Origin: Aphrophora alni
Lineage: Eukaryota > Arthropoda > Insecta > Hemiptera > Aphrophoridae
Assembly (NCBI GenBank): GCA_963513935.1
Contig: OY740769.1
Span: forward strand, 74,789,712-74,853,711
Length of the DNA: 64,000 nt
Reading direction: 5' to 3'
The stretch's first letter is position 1. Each line of letters starts with the position of its first letter. Shown in pieces: positions 1-13,200 of this stretch. Below the pieces are notes generated by a model. The model was not told where the DNA came from. It made no database searches and saw only the letters and a list, made by a program, of their open reading frames with translations. Made by a program: the position numbers and the translations under genes.

Positions 1-956
1 TAACCAAAACTTGTACTTTGAATATATGAAATTAAACTTTTATAAAAAACAATCGAGTTGTGGCATGAATTTATAAATAAACTAGGCCTTATGAAATCAT
101 GGCAGTTCAGAATAACTGTACAAGAAAATAAATGGTCAACAGTATAAATGGCACATAATGAATTTGGAAAAGGTGATAATGAAATAGATATAGTTCTTCC
201 TCATTTATGGAGATCATATACGAATTTACTCATACAAGCAAATTCATAAATTTTCGACTGCTAGAGCATTTACTTTTGTTTTGGTTGAATTTGGTCCCTT
301 ATCTATTTCTGATAGTAAATCATGTAAAATTGAAGGGAAAATATAAAATGAGCAAAATTAGGTGAGTCACTTTTGACATATAGGTAAGAAGTTATTAGCA
401 AAAAACAAGATTTTACAAGACTGCTATTTTGTAGTAGGCTGAACCATTTTTAATATTCTCAGTGATTTGAAAGGAAGGAATTTTTAATCTAAAGTATCAT
501 TTTATTTTCCAAAATTGGAGAGATTATTATTTTTCTTATTACACAGCTTTACTTTTCATTATTCTTAACAAGCTGAATATACTCTCAGATTAATGTTTGA
601 CGGAATACATTATTATTTCTGTATAAAGCCCAATGGTTAGGCATGGATTCAGGAGTTTAAATCATTGCTGGATATAAAATCTAAACCATTTACAGTATAT
701 TCTCTAACTGGGTCCTGGCTTCCCAAGTGCATCGAAGGAAGGAAGCTTTATTTTTAGTAAGAGTTTTTGATTTTTAATCTAATAAAATTTTCTGGCTCAT
801 CAATTTACTTGTGTAGTTCGCAATTATTTTAATATTTCATTAAAATAGTGATTATTAAAATAACAGCTTCACCAAGCATTAATTGCTTACATATGCAACC
901 TCCTACATAAAGTAAGAGTTTGTCGATACAATCCCCTTGCCATACGAAGGCTATAA
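1..956. other. Non-coding AT-rich stretch with a SINE-like copy
   Basis: No open frame of note. Positions about 626-770 resemble a tRNA-derived SINE: CCCAATGGTTAGGCATGG looks like a degenerate A box, and about 30 bases on GGAGTTTAAATC resembles a B box. It is followed by a body containing CGAAGGAAGGAAGC. The rest shows nothing recognisable. Confidence 0.3.
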
Positions 957-2430
957 CTACAAAACTAACATTCTCAACATTTTGATGGATTCTGGTTCTT
1001 TATTTTACTCTGTACGTGATTCTATTAGAGTTAAAAAACAAAACTAACATTCTCCATTATCTTTGTCTGCAAAACTATCATTCTCCATTTCAGCCAATAG
1101 GAAGCTATTTAATCACTCATGTGACATATAACACATGACTGTATTAATTTCAAATGTTGTAGTTTTGCTTTCAGTGAAACAGTCTTAATGTTTAGTTGGT
1201 GTTAAATAATGGATTTAAAATGCTTTAATCATGGACTTGCTTGTGAAACCTACTGATAAGAATAAGGGAGAAAAGCCTAAGAAGAAAGTCTGAACGGCAA
1301 ACGCTTGAAAAAGAGCTGTAGCTAAAAAGAAACGATAACCTACAAAACTACTTGTATAACCTCACTTTTAACTGATTTTAACTAAGAAAATAACATATTT
1401 TAAGGAAATATTGCTTCAAAATGCTGAAACATTTAACTGGTTAAAAATGTATATATATATATATTAAAATGGTCAGGCCTAACTTACACATTTTTGTAAT
1501 CTTAAGTTTAGCCTCGGTCTATGCTATAGCGACAACACAATAAGTACAGTGTTGTTTTTGAACAAAGTTATGGACCGTGCTATGTTAAAAGTGTTATTTT
1601 TTGGACAGAACAAGGAGGAAAATACGAAGAAATTTATTAATAGTCTGCGAAACACACTACTGCATTAAAAGGACTGGACGAAAAATTTGCAACCAAACTC
1701 AAATATAAGAAAGCTTTGACTCAGAAGTATTTGTAAGTGAGGAAAAAGTTTTACCGATGTAAATTTAGTTACTATCATCAAAGGTAACAACAGTATTGAA
1801 AAAAAATATATAAAAAATATGTAGATTCCTTTCACCTGTAGAAACATTATGGGGATGACTGGCGAATACATGACAAATTAGATTTTTTCAAACATGTATT
1901 GGATGTACCAGAAGTTAAAGTAAATGTTGACAATGAAGAGGTTGTCAACCAGTCCAGGAATTGCTTGCTTTTCTAATTAAAAAAAACTTTAAATGGACAT
2001 CTCATGAGCTCAACAATTTCTTTTGTAAATAAATGATAACTTGTAAACTTGCAATAAAACTAAAATGCTTTGATTTATAAAATTTTGTACTTTATCTCTT
2101 TAATAGTCATTACAACTTTAATTTTGATTACTGTTTCCTTGTCTTTAAAGACCTACAGTGTTTGGTGTCAAAAGTAACATTCTCCTAGTCACTTAAGCGC
2201 AAAAGTAACATTCTCCAAATTTAGATTGCAAAACTCACATTCTCCAAATTTAAAGTCAATTTTCATTAAATAAATTGGCTGATTGTTCCAGAAACCAAAA
2301 GTAAATCAAATTGTTTGAATACAATCTACAAGAAAATACCATTATAAACTAAGTTTGCTTATTTTTAATGCCAGTAGTTTTTTGTGGTTTTCCTAAAATG
2401 TTAAAAAGTGGAGAATGTTAGTTTTGCAAT
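957..2430. mobile_element. Element bounded and filled by repeats of a CAAAACTAACATTCTCC motif
   Basis: Seven copies of a 17-19 base motif: at about 960, 1039 and 1068 (direct, left cluster), 2169, 2199 and 2227 (direct, right cluster) and 2409-2428 (inverted, at the right edge). The first and last copies form an inverted pair about 1.45 kb apart. Terminal and subterminal iterations of this kind are typical of DNA-transposon ends. The interior has no intact frame; a lysine-rich frame near 1230-1300 (LVKPTDKNKGEKPKKK) is short. Superfamily unknown. Confidence 0.45.
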
Positions 2431-3582
2431 TTAAATTAAATTGCAAAAATATAGAAGATTGCTATAATTATGCATGTACTAACATGTAATACTAATAAAA
2501 TCAAAATATATTTATGTTTCAAAACAACAAATTCAATTTAAGTTCCAAATGGTTTTTTAATACAAATTGTTAAAAAAGTGTAGTTTTTATTTATTTATTT
2601 TATACAAAATTTAACCCTTACAGACTGTGGGAATGTTATATTTACTAGCAACATCAACACTACACAGTTTATGATTTTAGACTTTTCATAGTGTAAATCC
2701 AATAAATGAAAAATATTACTTATAATAATATTATTGTATATCAAATTAAAGGAGATTGTACAGAAAATAGTATTAATAAATGAAATAAACACTCTTATTT
2801 CCACAATATATTTATTTAAAAAAGATCATGTTTAAACATTATACTCAGTTAATAACTACATAATCTCAAGAGAACAATCTTGTGAACTTAAAAAGAGCCC
2901 GAATTGAAAACAAAGAATTAGTATGAGGCTTAAAAGGATCTGGTGAGATGATGTAAAACCTTTGGAGAATAACTTTTAGACAATTCAGATAAAATTACAT
3001 ATAAAAACAAATTTCTTGTTTTAATTATAAACATTTTTGGATTAAAATACAATAGTACAGTATTAAAGAAAATTAAGGGTTACGTTCAAAACTTTTGGGA
3101 AAATATATCGTTTGCAGGACTTATAAATGGCCTTTTAACTCTCCTTGTGGTGTTAAATCAGAGTTGAAAGGCTCGAATCCCCCATTTCTCTAAGGGTTAA
3201 AACCTTGTTAAATTCTTCTATTTTTTTTTTTTTTTTAGTTCCGAACATTTTAAAAACATTTGAGTATGAAAAGTTTAAAGATCTAATAGATCATTGTCCT
3301 TAAAACTAAAATATTCAAACAGCCTTGTATCACTTCCTTTGGAACAGTCTATCATGTTTCAAACTTACAATATAAGACCGGAGAAAGTATAAATTTCATC
3401 AGCTTTGAAATTTATATTGTGCTAATTGTCTGTGAGTTTTCATATTTATTGTACTTATTTCTTTCAATAGCATGTTTACTTACACTTTAGATTAAGATAT
3501 CGACTTTCATTTTATGTCAAGATTATTATCAATAATAATTTATTCTTTATATTATAAAATGAATATAGTTTTGCACAGAAAC
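2431..3582. other. AT-rich stretch without a recognisable gene
   Basis: No coding signal seen. A short SINE-like piece (AAAGGCTCGAATCCCCC, B-box-like) lies at about 3165-3185. Confidence 0.3.
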
Positions 3583-3812
3583 AAGTTAAAAATGAAGGTG
3601 GCACATTGGACCTAATTTTAACTTGGACAAAATTCTTTTTTAGTTTTGTTATAATCTGATATTTAGTGGAAACAACTGAATCCATTGTACAAAGTTGCTA
3701 ATCCAGAAGGAAATGGACAATAATTTTAATAGTGTGAAATACTTGATTGAACATTAATGCTGTTAACAAATAAAATTAACTTGATATTGATAAAATTTAA
3801 ATTAAACTTGAA
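3583..3812 (+). repeat. Dispersed repeat, copy 1 (copy 2 at 9768-9985)
   Basis: About 220 bases that recur at 9768-9985 in the same orientation, roughly 90% identical by eye; shared stretches include AATGAAGGTGGCACATT and CTGATATTTAGTGG. An intact tail with a hammerhead-like hairpin follows only this copy (3860-3905). Probably the 3' part of a retroelement. Confidence 0.6.
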
Positions 3813-4357
3813 CACATTTATTGATAGTAATGCATGAGATACAATAATCAACTATAATTCAGGCATCATTAAAGATGACGACATTGTCGCTGAAAAGTGT
3901 TTGATTTAATAAACATATCTGTAAGAAATTGTGTATAAGTTTAATTTTAATTTTGAAACTTTTAAAGTCAAGCTCAATATTTATTTATTGACATTGGTAA
4001 GTAATAATTTAACTTAATTTTAGTACAGGTACAAAAGATATATTCTGTGCATTTATACTTAAGGTATACTGTACTGCATGGAAGAGACAAATTGTATCAC
4101 AACGAAATCTCGTTATAAATAATGCAATCGTGTTGAAAAGTTTTTGTGTCAAAAAAGTACTGATTCTGATATATAAGTTGCATAAAGTCGAAATGTAGTA
4201 AGACAAGAGAGACAGTATTAACTTTTTAAGATGAAAATAACAATTATACAAAGAAATAAATATTTACTTTGAGAAGATAAATGAACAAGTAATCTCAGCT
4301 GATGAAATTATTAATTTCTCTTTACCCATTATTATAGAGAATATATGGATTATTCAT

Positions 4358-4505
4358 TTACTGTGCGACTCTACTCCTTTTCTTGATATCTTCATGGATC
4401 ATGGAGGCGCTGTGGTATAGTTTGAGCAAATCCAATGCCTCTTGAGCCTGTCTTTTGTCACTTAACATTCGGCCACTGGCTTCTTTAAGCTGATCCAGGA
4501 ACAGC
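4358..4505 (-). CDS. ICAD-like gene, last coding exon (DFF-C helices and stop)
   Basis: Acceptor TTTCACAG at 4506-4513; 148 nt ending at TAA (complement of 4358-4360). It encodes LFLDQLKEASGRMLSDKRQ, AQEALDLLKLYHSAS and a basic tail KKRSRVAQ. The alternating Leu/Ala/Lys pattern predicts amphipathic helices as in DFF-C. Its phase fits exon 3 exactly. Intron 3 (4506-13126, 8.6 kb) is the longest and carries the Tigger element. AATAAA-type signals on the minus strand occur at 3980-3989, about 370 bases past the stop, and could be the polyadenylation signal, but this is weak. Confidence 0.82.
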
Positions 4506-7500
4506 CTGTGAAACACAACAACTGTGTGCCAAATTAATTGATGTAGAACCAAACATAAACGTACTATATATGAAGATGATTATAGCTTTATTAAACAGGA
4601 AAGAGAGCATAGGATAGGCGAGGAAACAAAAATGATGTAAAGGGTGTTCAAGACAAAAATATATATTTACACAGTTATGTTTCAAGAAGTTTCCTACGTT
4701 GGGTTTGTATATGGAGAAACTATCGTATAGAAACATTACGATAAAATTGTTCTTTAAATGAGGAGGTCGTTCCAACAAAGTTATATGTAAGACTAGGAGA
4801 CCAAAATATTTAATTCTAGAATAAATTAGTTGGGATTTCAAACTGAGAAATGTGATGTAACATGAAGTACAGGAAATATCTCTAATACAAAGTTTAACAT
4901 ACTAAATTCAATTAATCAATAGAAACAGACACACAATAATTACTTTATTGTAACCATTAGATTATTTTCAATAACACCTAATTTATTTTGTTTTTTGTTA
5001 TATAATTTTTAATAAAATTAGTCATTGTTAATTTTTAAAATTACTCACGATCTATAATTTTAATTGTGATTTAGTACATTGGCTTCAGTTATTAACTTCC
5101 ATATTTCACTATAACTTGATCGAAATGGGTATAAATGTGTTTTGATAAAATCTTTAATGACAGTATTACAGCTATAGATATTACATCACATCTATCAAGT
5201 GACTTTGTTGTTTGTGTGACTTATGATGCGTTTTGCAACATATGTTTCATCATGAGATGCATAAAAACATTAAATGTGTGAACACAACATATAACACACA
5301 ACATTTAATAAACAACATTATACTTCCGTTCTCTAGTGGTCAGCCACCAGACAACGTGAATAATAATATTGAATATATTGTGCATTATGTGTTTTATGTT
5401 GTGTTGTGATGTGAACACTTTAAATGTTTTTACACATTTGATGATGAAACATGTTTTGATATGTGTCAAACAATGAAGTCAAACAAAAGATAAACGGTAA
5501 TATCTACAGTTATTTTTACTTGCGAATTGGTACTATAACAATGTGTAATATAGGCTCTTTCAGGGGTTTTTTACTAATAACTTTCAAAATCAGAATTTTT
5601 GGATGGGTAGAGTCCAATTTGTTTTGTTAGAATCTTTATGGATAAATTTGATCAAAATTCTTGGTCAATTTAAAGAAATGTGTCTTTATTTTATAGTAGA
5701 GCACCTTTAAATCTTAGGTTACTGTGATTATATTTTATATGCACATTTAGCCTACAAAACCCTATTAATTTGAAATAAATCAAAATAAATGTCTGTAAAA
5801 TCAGTGGTGACATATGAACAATGTAAACACATACTGTATAAATAACTCTTTATATGCAGGGAATACTAAACAGATATTTTCATGAAAATGTGAAAATTTA
5901 TATTGTTCACCATAATGCATTTCATCTCTAAATTTAGACTGAGAATAAGCATTAGTGAGTAAAGTAGTAGACTGCCATGAATGACAGGTCTGCCTCTAAT
6001 CACGGTTTTGGACAGACTCTCTGTTCTCAGCTCTGGAGCAAGTGCATCCTCAAAACGTCCCCTGCTTCTTTTCTAAAATATGACTGGTGCATTTCCCAAT
6101 ATACCATGTTCAGTGTATAAAGAGCCTTGTTGTACTTTCTTGTTAGAATATGTGGATGTATATTTAAATTGCATTGAGTTAATATGTAATATTAGTCTTA
6201 TATAAGGTGTTTAATCTTACACACTTTACATCTTTCTATAAGGTGTAGGGTCAAATGTTTACCTGTCACATAATATATACTTGTATAATACATTCTTTGG
6301 CCAGTCATTAGTGCTAAAGCAAAAATCAATCTCATATCTATCCATATTTGATGCTAAGGATAGAAATGAAGTTAAGCAAACAATTTGTCTTCCTGAAAAA
6401 CAAAAGACGAGACAGTGGAGATACACATAAATTGTAAATTTTTTATTTGTAAATTCTTAAAAAGAACCCCGAAAGTTTGTACCCAAAATTAACTCAAATT
6501 ATTTTACTTAATATGTTGGGTGGAAAACAAAACTATTTGTTGTGAATATATAATATAAGAGTTTTTATATGACTTATGAATCAATATTATCTAACTTGTA
6601 GGAGTTGCCGAATATTGATTTTTATAATTCATATTTCATTAATTATGACGAGTCGATAGATAGTATTTAGATGTCCAGCCCCATCATTAAAATTAATCCT
6701 TAAAGAGGTCTACTAAATCTAATAACGGACATTGGTACTTTTCTAACATTAACTATGAAAAGACGATGTTAGAAAATTAGAAAAGTAGTTCAAGGTTATT
6801 GAGTAGAAACTGACTTCACACTTATCATTGTCTTCATGATCCGTAATTAGCTCTCTATATATTATATTTGTGGTGTTTATTCACACTTGCTCAAGTTTTG
6901 AAACATGAATGTTAGTAAATATTCGAATGTAAAAATTTCTAGAAAGATCAAGGTTCAAAAATAAATTTTTGCAACATTGTTAATTTTATTCTAGCTTTTA
7001 GGTTAGAATTGGTAATATAAGTATATATACACAATTATTATTTATAAAACATTTTGGCTTAATTTAGTGTATCCACATGAGATTTAGTCAAAAGATGTGG
7101 ATAGATTTAAAATTTAGACATTATTTATTGGACGTTTCTGAATAGGTTTCTGTATGGAAACATAAGGATCTGTAATACCAAATTCAAAGTCTCTATCTTA
7201 AATTATTTAATATGTGATTAGTATCATAATTACGTACAGACAGCAATAACAACTGTCATAAACAGGTTGAAAACTTTTTCTATTAAGTTATAAAAAGTAG
7301 GCAGCTAAACGGTTTTTAAATTGATTTCCATAGTTTTTTAAAACATTCCAAAGGCCATCTCTAGTTTAAATAATAATAATCAGTGAAATCAACAACAAAG
7401 AACTCTCTCTTTTAATGTAAGTGTCCTAAATAGCTAACTGTTAAGACATGTAGTAACAAAGAACATAATGTCACAAAATTCATCAACAATAAATAAAGTA

Positions 7501-10236
7501 GCAACTGTACAAGGAAAACATTAAAGTTGGAGTAAAGTATTACATTTATAACAGAATAAACAAACACTACATTAAAATTGCATATACTTTCTCATATACC
7601 TATATACAAAAACTAATGCCTATGCAATTAAGATCTCCTCATTAATACCAATTTGCAGGTACAGTACTACCTCGTTTATCCGGACCTCATTCAACCGGAT
7701 GTCCGGATTATCCGGATCGATCCGGAACAAAAAATAAAAAAATTGATCAAGAATAAAACAAAGCAAAAGCTTAAAGTTTCAAAATATTTTAATGATTACT
7801 GTATCTTGAATAATATTTTAAATAATATTTATAATATTTTGAAACTTTAAGCTTTTGCTTTATTTTATCCTTGAATATGGAGTTTCAACAAGAAATATCT
7901 GCTATTACATTATTGTTGATAAAAACGTGATTTCCTCAACACTACAGTGTCGCCTCGAGGTATTAGGGCGGGTTGTTGATGCACTGGGAAGAGAAAGTGG
8001 AGGAGCAATGACCTCTGCATCACCATCCCCCTACCCCGATGCGGCATGACAGTGACCTTGTCTATTGTCTATGCTGGCGGGTAGTCTATCACGTGCTAGC
8101 GACCGGAATACATCATTACCATGTCGTGCTGTGCCGTGTTTAGTTTCTTTACATTTTTGATCGGATACGGTTAATAGTATTATCAGGGTGTCTAGCGACC
8201 GGGAAAATCAGGAAAAGTCAGGGAATTCGAATTTTCTGGAAAAGTCAGGAAAATGTCAGGGAATTTTTTAAAAAACCGGGATAAAAAATAAAGAATGCCT
8301 GATATTTTAGAAAGTGTAATACAATGACGATGCCTGTAACGGTCCTTAAAGAAAATGTACAACTATGAAATAAATACAAACCAGGTGCATGTTTACAACG
8401 CATCATAAACCATCATGTCATTTTTACAACTTTATTGTTGTCGGGTTGCTAAGACTCAAGGGTGTAAATCAGTAAATGTGAACATTTTGTCACATCTTAA
8501 AGCCGTGCCGCCAGCTTTGGGAACCCCCGTTCTTTTTTTTTGGCAGTTGGCACATCACATCCCCAGTCGGGAGTATCGAGGACATGAATGAAAATCGGCA
8601 TAGTATTTAGAGGTGGGCGTTGTTACTGCTATTTATTTATATTCGTGTGTTAGCGTTTGTGCGTGGAAATGGCGATGAAACGAAAACGTAATGTGCTTAC
8701 AATGGCCCAAAAGTTAGACGCATTGAATCGTATAGACAGGGCCGCATTGAAACGTCACACCAAATTAAAACAGAGGAAGATAAATGACTTTTTTGTAAAT
8801 AACAACTAAACCCTGTGTAAATTAAAAGCATGTGTAAATATTTCAGGTATGTAAATAAAATGTTTTTCGTCATTTACAGTACATTGTGTAATTTCGTGTA
8901 TTGTGTAAATTGAATGACTGTGTAAATATTGTGTTTTTTCATGACTTATAAATGGTAAGTTATCATTTTATATTTTGTTTTATTCATCTTTCTATAATTT
9001 CGGATTATCCGGATTTTTGATTAACCGGATCACTTCCGGTCCCAATTAGTCCGGATAAACGAGGTTGTACTGTACTCAGCAGGTTTTTAATTAGGTTTAT
9101 TTCCAATATATATTTTTTTACATATAGCTTGGAAGATTAGTTTGTTTTATAAACCTTCATCTTTTATTATAAAAATTTAATAAAAATTGCTTTGCCTGGC
9201 TTAGAAAAATTATATATTCTAAGTCATCATCCACAGTAAATTTTCAATTTTTGGCCAGCAACCCCAAATTGACATTTTTTAGAAATTGTGACTACTTGAT
9301 TTGTTTGACTATAAAGACTATATTTGAGCAAAATTCGACCAAATACAAATATACCATATAATGTTAACGAGCATAAGAAACTGTAGCGAATCTCAAAATC
9401 GCTAAACAAGTAGCGATTTAAAATATCGTCTAAAATTAAACTAAACCTAAACGGTTAGGCAAATTTCGTGACTTTGCTGTTGGGTTGAGAAATCTAACCC
9501 TATAAATTGAAGGGAACTGCAGATCAATGTTCGCCCACCCGAGCATGAGTAAATTGTCAGCAGATGTTGGAGTTGAACCTTGATCTGTTCTAAAAAGTTC
9601 CTTTTAAAATCAGGCTTATCTACTTTCTACCTCGCATTGAGAGAGAGAAAAAGTTTGTTAGTTGTTTGAGGAAAACATGCAGTTAGAGAAGCAAAATTTA
9701 TATTTTTCAGAAAACAAAGTTTAAAATGTTTGTATTTAATAAAATGTTTTTTTTTTTTTTTAAGCAAGTTAAACAAGCTAAAAATGAAGGTGGCACATTA
9801 GAGCTAATTTTAACTTGGACAAAATTCTTTTTTAGTTTTGTTATAATCTGATATTTAGTGGAAACAACTAAAGCCATTGCACAAGTTGCTAATCCAGAAG
9901 GCTATGGAAAATTATTTTAATAGTGTGAAATACTTGATTGAACATTAATGTTGTTGAACTTGATATTGATCAAATTAAAATTAAACTTAAATAATAGTTT
10001 AAATTGAACTTTCATCAAAAATTTTCTTACATAATCTTGTATTATATTAGTGGACAAAATATATGTTCCAAATGCTATAGTTAAAATTGAATTTTAATAA
10101 ACTTTCTTACTTAATCTTGTTCAGCACAAATAGAACAAAATTTTTATTTCTTTAAAAATGTCATAACTAATATTGAATTTGTAACTGCAGAATTGCCATA
10201 AAATAATAGAACTATTCTCAGTTCTAAGATATTCTA

Positions 10237-10277
<41 letters not shown>

Positions 10278-13200
10278 CATGTTTTAAGATATTGTGCTAG
10301 TTAATAAGAATTTGAACAATGTATGTAAACTCTAAAACTCCTATTTAGCTTGTTTTTTTAAAATTTTCGATACTTGCCTACGTGTAAAAAGGGTCAAGGT
10401 TGTAAATTTTGATTAAAGGCTATCTCTCTTTTTTCTAGGTCGACCAATGGACTGTATGAGGATTCTGCACGGATTAAATACATTCCTGCAAAAATCTTTG
10501 TTTGATTTCATGTTGTGTGAGGTACAGTTGGAGTGTTTTAGCCGACTCTGTCCGACATTAATAATTTCTCCTTTTATCACTGCAGGTCGATATACCCAAT
10601 ATATAAATGGGTTACAAGTTTGTGAGTCACTTGCATTGTATTTGATTGTTAAATATATATAATAAACTTGATTAAATTTTTGAGTTGGCTTTCTTCTCCC
10701 TCAACATTTAATTTTTGATAAATTTGTATTAGATATTTTGTTAAAATTGTTATATAAAATTTTGGTTAGTAGAAACAGTGAACATGGACTTTTCCTTCAT
10801 TCCGAACCCCAGTATAGGCTAATAAAACAAAGAATATAGATAATAAGCAAAAAATAATCAAGAAGGTTAGTAACAATATTTATGCAGTAGAACTAAAGCA
10901 AAGAAATAGTTTTAAGCGCAATGGCCACCACTAAACTAGTAACTAGAAAATTAACTGGAAATAGACTCACTAGATCCATACAATACACTCCGGAAACAAG
11001 TGGATTAATACCCCCCCCCCCCCTCAATGAGGATGATGTCTTAGTCACTGAAACGTTTTGAACTTATATTCCTCAAATAAAGTGGTTTTTTGGAAAACTG
11101 TGTTTACATTCATTTGGTTATTGAAGTTTCCACCACAGGTGTAGAAAATTATTACAGTTATAGAAAATAATAGTTCGTAAAGTGCTGAAAATAAATCCCT
11201 GGATTTCGTCTGTGAAAACATTAAAAATATTCCCGGTTCAGAACATCAGAATAGTAGAAAGTTGTTGAGAAGTTCATGTAAGAAGATAAATTAGACATCA
11301 TTCTGCGGGAATCCAATGGGAATGTCCAAGCTTACCAGAGAGTTTGGCCAAGTGTGGTCTCAATTAGGCAAACTATCTAAACTTATAATTTGTTTTTATG
11401 TTTCTCCTTCTTGGTCATAAAGTATTTGTTAACATGATTATACTGAGTTCTTTTTTTTAGTTCATTTTGCCAATAATCCTTGTCTAATTTATATAGGCTA
11501 CTAACAATATAGTAAGTAATCATATGTCACTCATATTGTTTAGCTTATACAAGTAAATTTGTATTTGCATATATACAAATGCTTGTTAATTAAGCTATAT
11601 TCTGAATTAAGATATGATTTTGGAAGAGTAATAAATTTAAAACGTTTGACCTTACCGCGATGTTTAAAACCATGATGTTCTTGGGTAATTCTGCTACAAA
11701 CATGTCTAACAATAGGATTTTTAAAACCAGTCAACAATAATAATTTGCAGATCAGTCTAAAGTTAGAGACATCATAGATATAAAGGAAAACAGCTGTAGT
11801 TACAGAGTTATTCATTGGCCTGCGTATTGGCTTATATAATTAGTAAAGCAACAGAATTGTTTGTTTCTTTCATGTTGGTATTGATTAATTAATTTTTTTT
11901 AGTTCGGTCATAAATTGCAAAGGAAAAGGAAAATAATTTAACAACATTAGATATTATGAAGATTAAGAAAAATTTGGGACATAGTTTTCACATTTCAGTC
12001 AAAGAGTGTGGACTGGAAAATCAAAAGTTGTACTAATAAAGTAGTTTACATTTTTCAAACTGTATGAGAAGACCTTATTCAACTTTGTAATTGAGATGTT
12101 TCTGCAAACATCAAATACAAGAGCTACATAGTGTTTCTCTTCCAATAGTAATAATGGTTACTGAGGTTATTCCAACATCAGAAGAACTCCCTAATAGTTT
12201 TTGATGTTACTTGCTTCATGAAGTTAAAACTTGTTTGCTGGAAGAATTTTTATTGGTGCTTAAGGTCTATTTTTATGCCTATATGTATGATGAGGAACAT
12301 AATAACCAAGAGAAGAAAGATCCGAGGTTAACCTCTTCATAAAAGGAACCTCACCATACCAAACACAAGTCTTAGACTTCTCGATTAAATAGAACCATCT
12401 GCTGGATATAAACAATGTCTTTGAATGCAAGAGGATTCAACCATTGCATCATAGTTCAGGCAGTTGACATCAGCAATGATAATAGTTAATTCAAACTTAT
12501 TTTTATTACTGTTCTTTATATTTAATAACCTGAGAGATCGAAAGTTTTTTTAATATTTTTTTTTTTTACATTCTGTGCACACATGTATGAAAGCTTGAAA
12601 ATGGCCACAAAAACTAACATAGATTTTAATTTTAATCTCGTGTATGTCCAATTGGAAACATATAGAAAGTGAAAAAAAAATTTCTATATAGTGGCTAGTT
12701 TACATACATGCCTTTTGAGAAATTTAACTTATACACAATAAAATACGAAACATTTACAGGATTTAATTTAAACTATGGTACCAACCCCAACTCTATAAGT
12801 TAATAATAGTTATCCATAGGTTAGCCTTTCTTAATAAAGAATAGATCTCACCAATAACTTTCTATGTCCTTGGTTTCAAGGATAAACACATCTTAACTAA
12901 GAATGCTTTGTATTATTTAGTCTCAAAAACGACAAAGCATTGATTTTTGTATGATACTAGTATTAGAGATCACTCACTGTTCTAATCTGAAATCTACTGA
13001 AGATCAGCAATTATTACAAAGCCTATTTACACTTCAAAACTACACATGAAGTAAATTTGACATTACTCAGTACTTTAGCAGCCTGGGTAACCTCAAAATC
13101 TCTAAATAGCAAACATAATTTCTTACCTGTCAGGTATAATGTCTGTAAGGCTTTCTGGATCCATATCTGACAAGAGTTCTAACTCGCAACCACCAAGGAG

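Larger units (their letters stand above)
7662..9072 (+). mobile_element. Tigger/pogo-type DNA transposon, internally deleted
   Basis: The terminal inverted repeats begin CAGTACTACCTCGTTTATCC on the left and end as the complement of CAGTACAACCTCGTTTATCC on the right. They are flanked by TA on both sides (7660-7661 and 9073-9074), the pogo-family target duplication. CCGGAT-rich subterminal sequence occurs at both ends. The element is 1411 bp, while full Tiggers are about 2.4 kb or longer; most of the transposase is missing. The left part carries a 40-base-arm hairpin (7748-7873), and a TCAGGAAAA/TCAGGGAAT-rich stretch lies at 8190-8265; both look like later insertions. Confidence 0.85.
9075..13126. 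other. Rest of intron 3: no recognisable gene
   Basis: Contains dispersed repeat copy 2, a TA microsatellite at about 10237-10275, and a C run at about 11011-11022 followed by a degenerate hammerhead-like hairpin (11022-11062). Short open frames at 10447-10662 (plus) and 11540-11815 (minus, 91 codons, including RHVCSRITQEHHGFKHRGK) match no family I recognise and look like decayed retroelement sequence. Confidence 0.35.

Noticed and set aside
4485..4841. 118-codon minus-strand frame overlapping the last ICAD exon
   Set aside because: Different frame from the exon with proven phase; no domain; intronic.
12290..12480. Minus-strand frame MQWLNPLAFKDIVY...
   Set aside because: Short and interrupted, with no family match I can defend.
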